A stretch of 64,000 nt of DNA from positions 109,845,057 through 109,909,056 of the forward strand of contig JALGPY010000001.1 in NCBI GenBank assembly GCA_023055425.1, written 5' to 3'. How positions within the stretch are numbered: position 1 is the stretch's first letter; each line of letters opens with the position of its first letter. The notes under the pieces are model-generated. The model saw only the letters and a program-made list of their open reading frames with translations, did no database searches and was not told the origin of the DNA. Below are positions 41,937-52,381 of the stretch, one piece after another. The DNA comes from Linanthus parryae. Lineage: Eukaryota; Streptophyta; Magnoliopsida; Ericales; Polemoniaceae. The position numbers were made by a program, and so were the translations under genes.

Positions 41937-42309
41937 ACTCTTGCCTATTCTTTCTATCTTTTTGAAGGCCTTGAAACCTTCTTCAAAGTCTTGAAACTCT
42001 ATATTTAAAAAAGTTTTCTTAAGTTATTTCCAAAACTTTGATCCAACATTTTCTCATTCTTTTTTGCTTAAAGTCAAAAAGGGGGATAAATTTTATGTTG
42101 TTTTATGCTTATTTGATGGTTTAGAGACCTGGTTTCGGGCAATAGGATTATCTGAAACTTTGATAAATTCACTGTTGCTTAATAAGTTGGATTATTTGGA
42201 TATATTGTGTTATTCTTTATTGCTATAGTTATTTTACTCTGATCTAATGAGTATTTCTTGCAGGAACATAGTTCTAAACTGTGGTTTTTTATTTCATCAA
42301 GAGGTAGAT
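41937..42309 (+). other. 3' region with two polypurine tracts
   Basis: Follows ORF3. It holds palindromes at 41963-41981 and 41983-42000, the polypurine run AAAAAGGGGGA at about 42076 and AAGAGGTAGA at the LTR edge. Sireviruses are reported to have extra polypurine tracts upstream of the 3' LTR. Confidence 0.55.
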
Positions 42310-43508
42310 TGTAAGTTCAGCTTGGTTTCAAAGGATTGAAATAGCTAGGCCTTGAAACAGCTTTCAAAGCTTGCATCTTAAGCATGAACTTAGGGGGAGT
42401 TTGTGATTCCATTCTAACTCCTAAAATCCAATACTTGTTTATATGTTATCTAATGATGAAAGACAAAGTTTTTTTGACACTCTAAACTGTGACTTATCCA
42501 TCTGTTTGACTAAGCTTTTGCAGGAAAATTATGTTTCCTATTTTGTAAGATCTATTTCCTAAACTGTATTTTGCAGGTAAGGAAACTGCTTGATGATTTG
42601 TTCTGTTCTTGACTTTTCTTGATTGAAAGCTTACCAAAATCTTCACAAACAAGATCAAGACTGTATCTTTGAAGATACTGAGAAACTATCCTTTGAGAGA
42701 AGCTGTTAAAGAAGTCAACAACTGAATCTACAAAATAGGGAAGTTTGTTAGGGAAGTTTCAACTGCTCCTTAAAAGAGTGAAGAGCTGAAGAAATTAAAC
42801 GAGACATTTAACAGAGACACTCAAACACATTCAGGGATTCACAAAGCAACACAGAAGAAGATTCATTCCCCTCAATCCAAGCATCTGAAGAACACTGCAT
42901 ACTCATTGCAGACTTAGTTCTAGTGTTCTTCTATTCTGAGCTTTATTTGTATATCATTATAATAATACTTCTAGTTCTTATTCTCATAAATTGATCAAGG
43001 AGAACAATAGAGAATTATTATTTAATCAGTTAACTAGAGCTGGTACTAGATAGGTTAGTGAGAACCACAAGATGTAACAGAGTAAGGCATCTCTCTGTGC
43101 TTGAGATCTAGGGCTTAGATTTTGATTAATAAGAATTGAGTTGAAAATCCTGCAGGGATCAAGTCCCTGAGGTAGAGACGTAGGTCCAAGTGGACTGAAC
43201 TCTATATATCTTGTGTCTCTTGCAGTTACTTTTCAGTTCTATACTTAGCTTATTTGCAGCATACTAAACATGTTTTATTTCAAGGATTTGAAACTCATTT
43301 CAAGGCCTTGAAATAGACTTAGCTTTTCTACAACAACTATTATGATTCCAAGGACTTGAAACTCATTTCAAGGCCTTGAAATACTCTCTACTCTTTACAA
43401 ATATTTTTGAAACCACTCTTCTTGCAATTTCAGCAAAAGTTGCCATACTCTATTCAACCCCCTTCTAGAGTATTGATCCTGTATTACTGCCTACATTACT
43501 GTCTTTCA
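42310..43508 (+). repeat. 3' LTR of the nested Sirevirus-like element (1,199 bp)
   Basis: Opens TGTAAGTTCAG, matching the start TGTAAGATCAATTCAG of the solo LTR at 55052-56302 read on the minus strand, and closes ACTGTCTTTCA. It contains TTAGGGGGAGTTT near 42390, six or more palindromes and the conserved U5 hairpin near 43443-43474. Confidence 0.82.
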
Positions 43509-43960
43509 CCCTCAATTTAAAATATTGCGTTGTGCCTTCACTTTATTCCAACACTCATCATAGCCATGATAATCAAACCCATGCGTACCAAAGCAGGGCG
43601 ACTTGATTTATCATGATGTGGTGCGATGTCACAAGCAAGTAATGTGAAATTGTTGGAGTAATAGGTTGGACGCAACTAGGTGATTTTAATAAGATTAAAA
43701 GCCTAGAGGAAACCAATTGGGATTATCTATGGGATAGATAAATAAGGAGTTATTTTCCAAATTGAACCAAGAGTATCATGGGGATGCAATTGGAATTGTT
43801 CCTACCTAACTAACTGATTTTGGGTGACTTGCGGCCCACTAGAAAATATAATGATATTTTCCGCATTAATATGGAGGGTTATTAATCTGAGAAAACTAGT
43901 GGGAGCTATGTTTAATAATTTAAGTCCTTATTAAATATAGTACAACGTCACAAACTTTGC
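43509..43960 (+). other. leader of family A element 2, second part
   Basis: Resumes the leader after the nested element. It includes the first copy of the leader segment (about 43525-43795), with CCAAAGCAGGGCGACTTG and CACAAGCAAGTAATGTG. Confidence 0.7.
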
Positions 43961-43989
43961 ATTCTTTTCCTTTGTTGAATACCTATGGA

Positions 43990-45000
43990 ATTAAACAAAC
44001 AAAAACGCGACCTTTTTATTTTCTAGACTGGTATAAATGAGAATTGTTCTTAAACAAAAGGGAATGGAAAAATTGTTGTACATCTTAGAGCATAAAGTTC
44101 TCTTCCCACCGACTACCAAACACACTAAAACCTTAAGGAAGAAATATCAAAGAATGGTTCTTTGGATGTAACTTGCCTCATGTTAGCTGCCATGAACTCT
44201 GAGCTTTGGAAGAAAGATGAGAAACATGGAGGCGTATGATATGATCATTTAAAAGAAGCTCTTTCAAGAGCGAGCTAGACATAAAATGTTTGAAGTGCTG
44301 CTCCATTTTGAAATCTCTTACTTAGCACTCGTCATAATCAAGATAGAATAAGTTCGAGCTTGCCAAATCAAGGTACTTGATTAATCGAGATATGACGCGA
44401 CGACACAAGCTAGTAATGTGTGACTACCGAAGCAAGAGGTTAAGCGCAACTAAGCTGCTTAAATGGGATTAAAAGCTTAGACACTGGTAGTTATATATGA
44501 GATAGATAAAGAAAAAATAGTTATTCGCAATTGGACCAAGAATTGCATTGGATGAAATTATAGTTTTGTTCAAAGGTAATTTGCTCAATATAATTGAGAA
44601 TCGCTAAACAAAGCACTCATGAAGGACTAAGTCAAAAGGTTTCCGCCAACCCCATGGGTATAAAACAAGCTTGTTTCTAAAGCCAAGTTTTCTTAGAGTC
44701 CCAAAGGTGGTGTTGAGGAAGAGAGACTGCCTAAAGTACCTGGAAGGAAATAATAAAGGAATTATGAATTCCACTTTAGGTATTTTGTTATAGAAGTCAA
44801 TGTGTCTATCTCATCATCATGAGTATATGATACTAGATGAGGATCTCACGTTTATAGAAATGTGGAAGATCTCAAGAGATGTAGATAATTGGATAGGGAA
44901 GAGATAAACCTAAATGTGGGGCAATGAAGCAAGGGGTTACTGAATTAGCCATAGGGAATTATCTCTACCTTTTTGGAATTATTCATAAATTAGACAAATA
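43990..45000 (+). pseudogene. gag-protease remnant with leader segment replacing the gag core
   Basis: Gag is recognisable at GCCATGAACTCTGAGC (about 44190). After GTTTGAAGTGCTGCTCC (44288-44304) the sequence switches to the leader segment (44306-44562) and returns to gag at TTGCTCAATATAATTGAG (about 44580). The degenerate knuckle-protease region follows (GAGGATCTCACGTTTATAG, about 44840). The junctions correspond to those of the element at 17295-24400. Confidence 0.7.
44306..44562 (+). repeat. leader segment, second copy inside gag
   Basis: Shares CTTAGCACTCGTCAT and GACACAAGCTAGTAATGTG with the gag-internal copy at 20466-20730, closer to it than to the leader copies. Confidence 0.75.
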
Positions 45001-45149
45001 CGATTATTTCATTGCTTTGAGTTGGGACAGTATCACAGTTTCTTGTTTGGACAAGAAAAATCTTTTAAAATATTTTTGATAAAATGCATTATTGTAATGC
45101 ACTTTTGTCTAATGGATTGTGTATCTTTGATCATGATAAATTCATATAT

Positions 45150-47416
45150 AACATTGATACCAAGGGGCTTTGCCTAAAATGATATGGACCTCACTTATCT
45201 TTGACACTGTAGTTTTGGCCACACAAATAACAACGCATTCCTAGACTCCATATCAATGGAATTCAGGGGTGATTGATTTTGAATCATGTGAGACATGTAA
45301 GGGTATTGGGAAACTATATGATCTTTTGGGAATCATACATATTGATATATGTAGGCCACTAAGCACAAGTTCTAAAGGTGGTTTTCCGTACTTCATCACA
45401 TTTACTGATGGTTTCAGTGAATATGGATTTGTGTATCTTATGAAGAGATAAATCAGAATCCTTTGAAGAGTTCAAAGAATTCATCAATGAAGTAGAGAAA
45501 TAGCTTGGCAAAATTATTAGGTCTCAATGATTGGATCGTAGAGGAGAGTACTTAAGTCAAGAGTTTGACAAGCATCTATAGGAGTGTTGGATATGATCCA
45601 AACTCGCTCCATCTAGAACGCCACATGGGTATGGCACGTCTAAGACGAGAGATCGAACCTTGTTTGACACGGTTCAGTCCATGATGGATCAAATAAAACT
45701 TCTAGTTTACTTTTGGGGCCATGTTCTAACTACAACACATTTTTCCCTTAACCTTGTTCCATCTAATTCAGTTATGAAGAACACCATATGAGATATGGAC
45801 TAGGAGGTGTCCTAGTATGTCATTCATAAGAATTTGGGTTATGAAGTTTATGTAAAACGTTTACAGATAAACTTTGAACCAAGTAGGATAAATGTATTTT
45901 GTGGGATATCCTTTGGGATATGATTTCTACAGTGCAATTGAAAAAAAGTGGTTGTTGTTCGAATCGCTGTAAGAGATTGTCTCTAAAAGAGACAGTGGGA
46001 AGATAATAGAACTTGAAGGCGTTCAAGAACCACAACTAAACATTAATCCATTGATGGAATGTGAGCAGGATCACAAGGTGTTGTGGAAGCAACCTGCTCA
46101 TGTAACAAAAGAAATTCGAAGGTAAGGTAGGATATGTCAAGGGGCTAGAGAAATATGTATTTCTCATACCCGATGTTGTATTGCTCATATGAGATGAGCC
46201 TACAACCTATGTGGTGGCCGCAAGTGGGCCAGACTCTCAGTAATTGATAGGAGCCTTGAGATACGAAATGGAATCCATGTATACCAACAAAGTATGGACT
46301 TTGGTGGAACCACCTAACAGGGTAATACCCATAGGGTGCAAGTGGGTTATGAGGAAACCAATATGGACGATAATGGGATTACTTTTCAGGGACGATTGGT
46401 GGCTAAAGTTTTTCTGCGAGCTCATAGTATGGACTATGACGAAATCTTTTCCCAATTGTGATGCTTAAATCCATTCGTATCTTGCTTGGAACAATCTGTA
46501 TAAAGATTGAATCAAGCTTCTTAGAGTTGGAATCTTCGATTAATGATGCAATCAAATGGTTTGATTCCCTCAAAAATGGAGATGAATCTTGTGTTTACAA
46601 GAAGGTTAGTGGGAGCACAGTGATATTTCTGGTCTTGTATGAGCAGACATACTGTTCATTGGGAATGATATCCATACTCTGCAATCTTGAGAAGATTGGC
46701 TAGGGAGTCGTTTTTAGTGAAATACTTAGGCAAGGCAACCTATAAAGATCCATGGAGATGGATCAAGATAGTTGTTCGGCTTAAGACGAAGTACATATAA
46801 TGACAAGGTGTTGACATAGTTCAACATGAAGAATATGGACTCTTAACCATGTCACATGGAATTATTCTTTGGAAGACTAATCGTCCTTCCAATTAGATTG
46901 AGAAGGACCGTATGAATAAGATTCATGAGATAAGTCATGTTATGTACTAGGCCAGACATGTCATATGGTATGACATATATGTACCAGTCGAATCCGGGTG
47001 AGCGTCACTGGATAATGATCATGAATATCCTTAAGTACTTGAGAAGATCAAAGTATGATTTCTTGATATATAGATGATTGGAAGATTTCACTGTGAAGGG
47101 TTATAGTGATGCGAACTTCCAATTTAATGATTTCAGATTATATTCAAGTTTTATGTTTGCCCTAATGGGAGGAGTTGTGAGATGGAAAGGTTCCAAGCAA
47201 GATTCAGTTGCCGATTCTATCACAGAGGACTGAGTATATTAATGCATAAGATGCACATACTCAGAATATTCAATCTCAATCTATTGTGGATAGAGGAGAT
47301 GTGAACTTAAGCAAAGTACCAACAAAGTGTCTCGCCTACCATGCCCCTTGCGCAGTGTTAGCATAAAGGGGCGCGCTAGATCAATAGGCATACGATGCAC
47401 CAGATTGACTCTAGTG
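45150..47416 (+). pseudogene. integrase, RT and RNase H remnants of family A element 2
   Basis: 45269-45451 is an open integrase piece (SCETCKGIGKL, IIHIDICRPLSTSSKGGF, FITFTDGFSEYGFVYLM) with the first aspartates partly altered. 46244-46468 holds the reverse transcriptase start (RYEMESMYTNKVWTLVEPP). 46458-46703 holds DESCVYKKVSGSTVIFLVLY, where YVDD is lost. RNase H is faint to 47400. Many stops and shifts. Confidence 0.8.
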
Positions 47417-47428
47417 CAAGTGGGAGAC
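47417..47428 (+). other. polypurine tract
   Basis: GCAAGTGGGAGAC directly before the 3' LTR, the same as at 22902-22914. Confidence 0.8.
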
Positions 47429-48913
47429 TGTTGGATATATGCCCTAGAGGCAATCTAGTTCTTGTGACATTTATGGATTTACGATTCATTATGTTATCGA
47501 TATGGAGATATGTTAACATGAATGAAGTCGTTAGAATATAAATGTTATATTCTTAAATATACCTAGTCCATTATATTGATTAACATGACAATCAACTATA
47601 GACTGGTATGGGATTATATTGATATGGAGATATCACAGTCTAACATATGGGTATGCATTAGGGGTAATGGGATACTGGATTAACCCACTAACGAGGAGGC
47701 TAAATACAAGTTATGTAAAGTCACAAGCGCTCTCGTAGTGACAACAGTATTGTCATCCTTGGACTTGAAGTCACCATATCCTCTAGTTGTGGAGTATTGT
47801 ATTTTGATAGCGTCAAACGCTACACCGTAACTAGGTAGTAGTAAATGCACATATCGTACACAATATGAAGCAAGCTTATAGATGGTAGTGATGTTGATAG
47901 AATTTGTCTCTCCCACATAACGGGAGCAAATATCCGCGACAACTCGAGGGATGGTGATTATAGAATGTCTGGCCAGACTCAGATAAATCAATATGGGATA
48001 TTGTTATCTGCATGGATAAGACTATTCCCAGGATCGAGAAACTATGGATTGGATATACGAGTGTGACTTGTATGTCTCGTGTCAAATCCGGATATAGAGA
48101 AAAAGGGATAAGACAATACTTGCACAAGGTTTGTCGGATGAATATTTCTATTAGTTGGGTGGCGTGGATGTCTTGCTAGAGGCCGCTCCATGTTTGTAAT
48201 TGTTACTACCAACTAAGTAGAAACCTATGGGTTCTCACTCCTTACGGATTAGACCGGACATTAATTAATATGATTAATTAAATAGTAGGATCATATGCAA
48301 CCACATGAAATTTTAGTAGGACTAATTTGCAAGGTAGACTAATCCATGTATAGACATTATTAGGATTTGCAAAAGGTTGACTAATCCATGTATAGACATG
48401 ATTAGGACTAGTTTGCAAGTTGGACTAATCCGTGTATGGACATGATTAGGAGAGGGGCTAATATGTAGTTAACAAGGAGTTGTTGGACTATATAAATTAC
48501 ACTCCTAGCTTATTTTCTGAACTAATGCTCATAACATACTTTCAGTAGGAGAGAAAAAGCAAGGAGAGAGACAAAACAGTAGAGGGTCGAAACCCCCTAG
48601 TGCTGCCCCTCTACCTGTCGACCTCAAGAGAGGGTGTCTCCCCGTCTTTGCTCCGAATCGCGTGATCTTATTCTACTTTCTCCTTCCCTAGCTAGCACAA
48701 GGTTTTGGAGGATCCGGATTCAATCGTAGGAGTGGACTAGCAATACAGACGTGAATACTATCTAACGAGTAAAGTCATCGCAGGAGGACCAAATGGTATT
48801 TTGATACTCAAACCTTCACTATCGTTATAATGCCTCTTCCCTGTGATCCTTGGAGGGTCTTAACTGGTTGATAAGTGTTTATTCCGATGCGTACCTGTTA
48901 TCAAAACCCAACG
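47429..48913 (+). repeat. 3' LTR of family A element 2 (1,485 bp)
   Basis: Opens TGTTGGATATATGCCC and closes AACCCAACG, followed by TATTC. Closely parallels 32328-33828; TATA box at 48489-48496. Confidence 0.92.
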
Positions 48914-48918
48914 TATTC
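48914..48918. repeat. target-site duplication TATTC (right copy)
   Basis: Pairs with 32323-32327. Confidence 0.85.
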
Positions 48919-49130
48919 ATGGTTTGAATGATATATATGAGTGACAACATACAGATAGGAATGTATGTTTTAATGTATATACAATTTGGCTAGTTGAATG
49001 TGATGTTGATGAAACTGAGGTAGCTGAAAATGTTCATGTCTCTCAAATTATGTGTACGGTATGAAGTTTTAAGTACCCTGTGTCATTGCTGCCAGTTCAT
49101 ACTTATATGTGTCCAAACATTCAGTTGTTT

Positions 49131-50535
49131 AAGAGGTCGTGATGATATGAATCTATCGAATTCACTCATTGAAGCTGTTAGAGTGTAATATGCATAGCCA
49201 GGAAAAACTATTTTTGCAGCCTACTGTTTATCATATCTTATTTGTTTTCAATTAATGAGAACTGATCTGATCCTCTTCATGCTCACTGAAGAGACCGTTA
49301 TGATATTGATCGTTCGAATTCACTCTGTAGCCGATACATTGTCATGATATACATGGTAAGGCAAAATCCGTTTGCAGCCTGTGATCATCGATGTGTTATC
49401 TGGTTTTCACGAGTAAAGATCTGAGCCCATTTCCGTATTTCCCTCCGTTCATTCCATGTTTGTTATTTTTATTTTTTATTTCCTCCGTTCAGCCTCTCTA
49501 TTTTGCTGGATTATGTGAAGGTCATTTTGACCCCCTGATAATGTTGGTAAAATGATGCAAACATTTGTGCATGAAAACCGGGTCAAATTGTCCCTAACAA
49601 GACCCGGCATTCGGTAGCGGATGAACGGATGAATTTAAAATTAATGAATGTTAGTTCATTAATAAGTCAGTATATTGCAAACATCTGTGCATCCAAACCG
49701 GGTCAAAATTTTCTTCACACGTACCCGTAGACTATACTTGATGAAAGGTTTGAATAAGAAATGAATGTTATTCCGGTGCAATTGAAGTCTTATGTAATGG
49801 CTTAATGCTTCGTCCGCTTGGGAAGTTATGAATGATGCATATGAATGAAATATAATAGATACCTTAAATGGATCAATGTTGAGCTGTATTCATCGGGCCT
49901 CCATCTTTCATGATTCTTATTTCAATGAGGTGCATTGTCTACAAAAAACTGTTTGTTTCAAGATATTAGTGGATGTTAATTTAAGGTTATTGGTTGTCAT
50001 GAGTACTGATTTGGGCTTCTTCATGAAATTATAATGTTCTTCATGCTCACTTCTTGCTGACTTTACGAAACCGTAATGATACGGTTCATTCGAATTCACT
50101 CTGTAGCCTATATGGTTTCATGATATGCATGGCAAGGAAAAATCCCTTTGCAACCTGTAATCATCGATCTCTTATCTGGTTTTCAAGAGTACATATCTGA
50201 GCCGCTTCACGCTCACTGAAGAGGTCGTGATGATATGGATCTATAAAATTCACTCGTTACACCTTATAGAGTGTGATCAGCATGGCAAGGCAAAATCCTT
50301 TTACAGCTACCCTGTGATCATTGATCTCTTATATGCAGGTTTTAATGAATAGTGATATGAGCCTATTTTGTGATATACCCGGAATGCTTAAGTTTTTTTG
50401 GTGCAGTACTGGTATGAGCCTATTGCTCTTTATGATATTCTTCTCGCTTGATCGCTTCTTACAACCTGTGCTTGCTAATTGTAAGAAATCATATGTGATG
50501 ATATGGATATATTATCTAATTCACTCTATTGCATG
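49131..50535 (+). repeat. degenerate repeats of about 150 bp (five copies)
   Basis: Copies start near 49131, 49273, 50040, 50196 and 50350. Shared blocks are GCTCACTGAAGAGGTCGTGA, ATTCACTCTGTAGCC, ATGCATGGCAAGGCAAAATC, CCTGTGATCATCGATCTC and GATCTGAGCC. The last copy runs into the exon at 50571. Function unknown. Confidence 0.75.
49553..49775 (+). repeat. two-copy tandem repeat, 120-bp period
   Basis: GCAAACATTTGTGCAT and AACCGGGTCAAA recur at a spacing of 120 bp (49561 and 49681), ending with ATGAATGTTA in both. It sits between copies two and three of the 150-bp repeat. Confidence 0.75.
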
Positions 50536-50570
50536 TGTTTCTGTAACAATAGCAAAATCCCGATCCTTTA

Positions 50571-50713
50571 AAGAGGAGGAGGTCACCAGTGCTCTCACAC
50601 GACGACCTCCACTGTATTTGAATGCTCCAGTTATCATCTCTGATTCAGAGGATGAAAAGGATGACCCCCCAAAAGTGACTGTATTCCAGGAAATCATGAA
50701 GCATGCAGCTTAA
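50571..50713 (+). CDS. possible terminal exon with acidic SUMO-interaction-like motif
   Basis: The frame reads SFKEEEVTSALTRRPPLYLN, then APVIISDSEDEKDDPPKVTV and ends FQEIMKHAA with TAA at 50711. VIISDSEDE (hydrophobic core followed by acidic Ser-rich residues) is the form of a SUMO-interacting motif. The open frame extends upstream to 50321, but that part is translated repeat and unlikely to be coding. An acceptor-like AG precedes CAAAATCC near 50555. If real, upstream exons would lie left of the 16.6-kb insertion or outside. No gene family recognised. Confidence 0.4.
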
Positions 50714-51082
50714 ATTGAAAGGAAAGTCCTTGTGGAGTTATTTGAAGGAACGGGTGAATCTGTCAATCAAGGAACATTATATGTGGGTTGCAAAGGCAAA
50801 GGAACCAGAAGAATCTAGATGCTGCCATCTTTGTTATGCTTTTTTGTTATTCTATTATATAGTTGCATCTTGCCTGTAACTATTCTTGAAACGTTCTCTG
50901 TGACAGTTGTTTCACAAATGTATAATTTTTTGGTGGGATTAAGTTCTAAAGTATGTGCTAGTTTTCAGTTTTTGACATTAGTAAGTTAATAAGGGGAGAT
51001 TATATAAGTCTGACTACTGATTTTTTTTTTTAATCTCTAATTACTTGGTTTGTAACATTACTATAATTATTACATTTGTGAT
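50714..51082 (+). other. possible 3' untranslated region and spacer
   Basis: Follows the stop codon. The first 170 bp keep a normal base composition, then AT-rich sequence begins (TGCTTTTTTGTTATTC). Nothing else is seen. Confidence 0.3.
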
Positions 51083-51150
51083 TGGCCGGCCCAAGGTTCC
51101 CGAAGGCCTAAAGCGAGTAAGAAATTTGAGGGCCCTATTTAAAGATAAAT
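51083..51150. repeat. hAT-like terminus fragment
   Basis: TTGGCCGGCCCAAGG with GAAGGCCTAAAGCGAG and GAGGGCCC resembles the subterminal sequence of the hAT element at 29480-30264. No partner end is found. Confidence 0.35.
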
Positions 51151-51349
51151 AATTTACAAAAACGTAGTTTATTTTTTTGAGTAAATAATTTTTTAGAATT
51201 TGAATAATTTTGTGTACTATATTGGGTTGATATTTTAAAGAATATATTAATATTAATTAAACAACTTTATAATAAGTTAAAACAAAAATGTTCACATATG
51301 TCATCACCAAGATTCGTACTTTGGTTAAGTCTGTGTAAAAATTTGATTG

Positions 51350-51985
51350 TAAAGTCAAACCTAAACGGAAAAGTCACCTCTACTGCGAACGTTAGTCCAG
51401 AACTTTCGGTCAGCTATGACGTGCACGGTCAACTTTCCGGTGTCCACTTAGTTAACCAAATTGGTTCGGGCGAATAAAGTCAACGGTAAAATAAAGTGGT
51501 CAACTGTAGCGTCAAATGTGTCCTTAGAAGCCAATTACATAGTCAATTAATGCACGGTCTACTACGCGTTAGATCCTAAATACTAAACGGTAATTTTTGG
51601 GGCTACTAAGTCAACTATGTAGTGAACGGTCTACTTTTTGGTCTCAACTTACTCAGACTAATAGGTTGAGACAATGAAAGTCAACTGTGAAAGACATGGT
51701 CAACTGTGCAGGTAAAGGTGAGCTCATAAGTAAAGTATTGCACAATCAACGCACAATCTACTATGTGGTAGACCCTAAACACTAAAAAGTGATTTCTGAG
51801 GCTACTAAGTCAACTATGTAGTGAACGGTATACTTTTTGGTCTCAACTTATTCAGACTAATAAGATCGGAAAAAGAAAGTCAATTGTGAAAGAAAATGTC
51901 AATTCTACATTCAAAAGTGAGCTCAGAAGTCAACTGTAGAGTCAATGCATGTTATACTGTGCCATAAAACCTAAACCGTAAACCC
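51350..51985 (+). repeat. about 200-bp tandem repeat rich in GTCAAC
   Basis: Three units with a period of about 200 bp (anchor AAGTCAACTATGTAGTGAAC at 51608 and 51808; a degenerate counterpart near 51408). Each unit has several AGTCAAC/GGTCAAC words, which contain the reverse complement of the W-box core TTGAC. CCTAAACC-type words occur at the ends. Confidence 0.8.
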
Positions 51986-52261
51986 TAAACCTATGAAAAT
52001 ATACATCTGCAGGGAAGGGAAATTCCATTACAATGAACCTTCAGGAAGAAAATATAATTAACAAAAATATTTGGAGGGGAGGGGAATATAATTACATCCA
52101 AATATTGGAAGGAAAATATATTGAATCCAGATAATTTTGAATGGGAATCAATTAAGCAAAATGACACATGGACCCGTTTCTCCCCACTCATTGACCACTT
52201 TCATTATCCACACCCGCGACCTCTCTGTCTTCCCGCGACCTCTTAGTCGTCTCCCCGGCCG

Positions 52262-52381
52262 ATGGAACCACCGAATCTCTTCACGACGAAAGAATTTGTG
52301 CCTGAAGGTCATCGGAGTATAGCTGGAAGAACCCACGGAGTCAATATTGGCTTAGCCTCAAGGACGATCGGGTTGGACTAA
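52262..52381 (+). CDS. short ORF of unknown function
   Basis: 39 residues, MEPPNLFTTKEFVPEGHRSI and onward, in the most GC-rich part of the local host DNA after a CT-rich stretch with repeated CGACCTCT. It looks like the start of a plant transcription unit (leader and first exon), but no family is recognised and there is no clear splice donor. Confidence 0.2.
   Translation: MEPPNLFTTKEFVPEGHRSIAGRTHGVNIGLASRTIGLD

Larger units (their letters stand above)
34844..43508 (+). mobile_element. nested Sirevirus-like copia element, 5'-truncated
   Basis: It begins inside gag (DQDVELWNIIPKGPHTFY), so the 5' LTR, primer-binding site and gag start are absent. Gag, protease, integrase, reverse transcriptase, RNase H, ORF3 and a 3' LTR (42310-43508) follow in that order. 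The right flank CCCTCAATTTAAAATATTG returns to the host element's leader. Loss of about 130 bp of host leader at the left suggests a deletion that removed the 5' end and adjacent leader together. Confidence 0.88.
32328..48913 (+). mobile_element. family A copia element with nested Sirevirus-like insert (16,586 bp)
   Basis: LTRs 32328-33828 and 47429-48913, exact TATTC duplications, intact primer-binding site and polypurine tract define the element. Terminal bases have decayed (TT for TG at the start, CG for CA at both LTR ends). Its leader is interrupted at about 34843 by a truncated Sirevirus-like element that ends at 43508. Its gag carries the same leader-segment replacement as the element at 17295-24400, and pol is heavily degraded. 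Confidence 0.9.

Noticed and set aside
49131..50535. Cluster of box C/D snoRNAs
   Set aside because: Several repeats contain TGATGA and CTGA-like words, but the order and spacing of C and D boxes and a terminal stem do not fit.
50321..50570. N-terminal part of the 130-codon ORF as a membrane protein
   Set aside because: This part is translated from the 150-bp repeats; hydrophobicity reflects AT-rich DNA.
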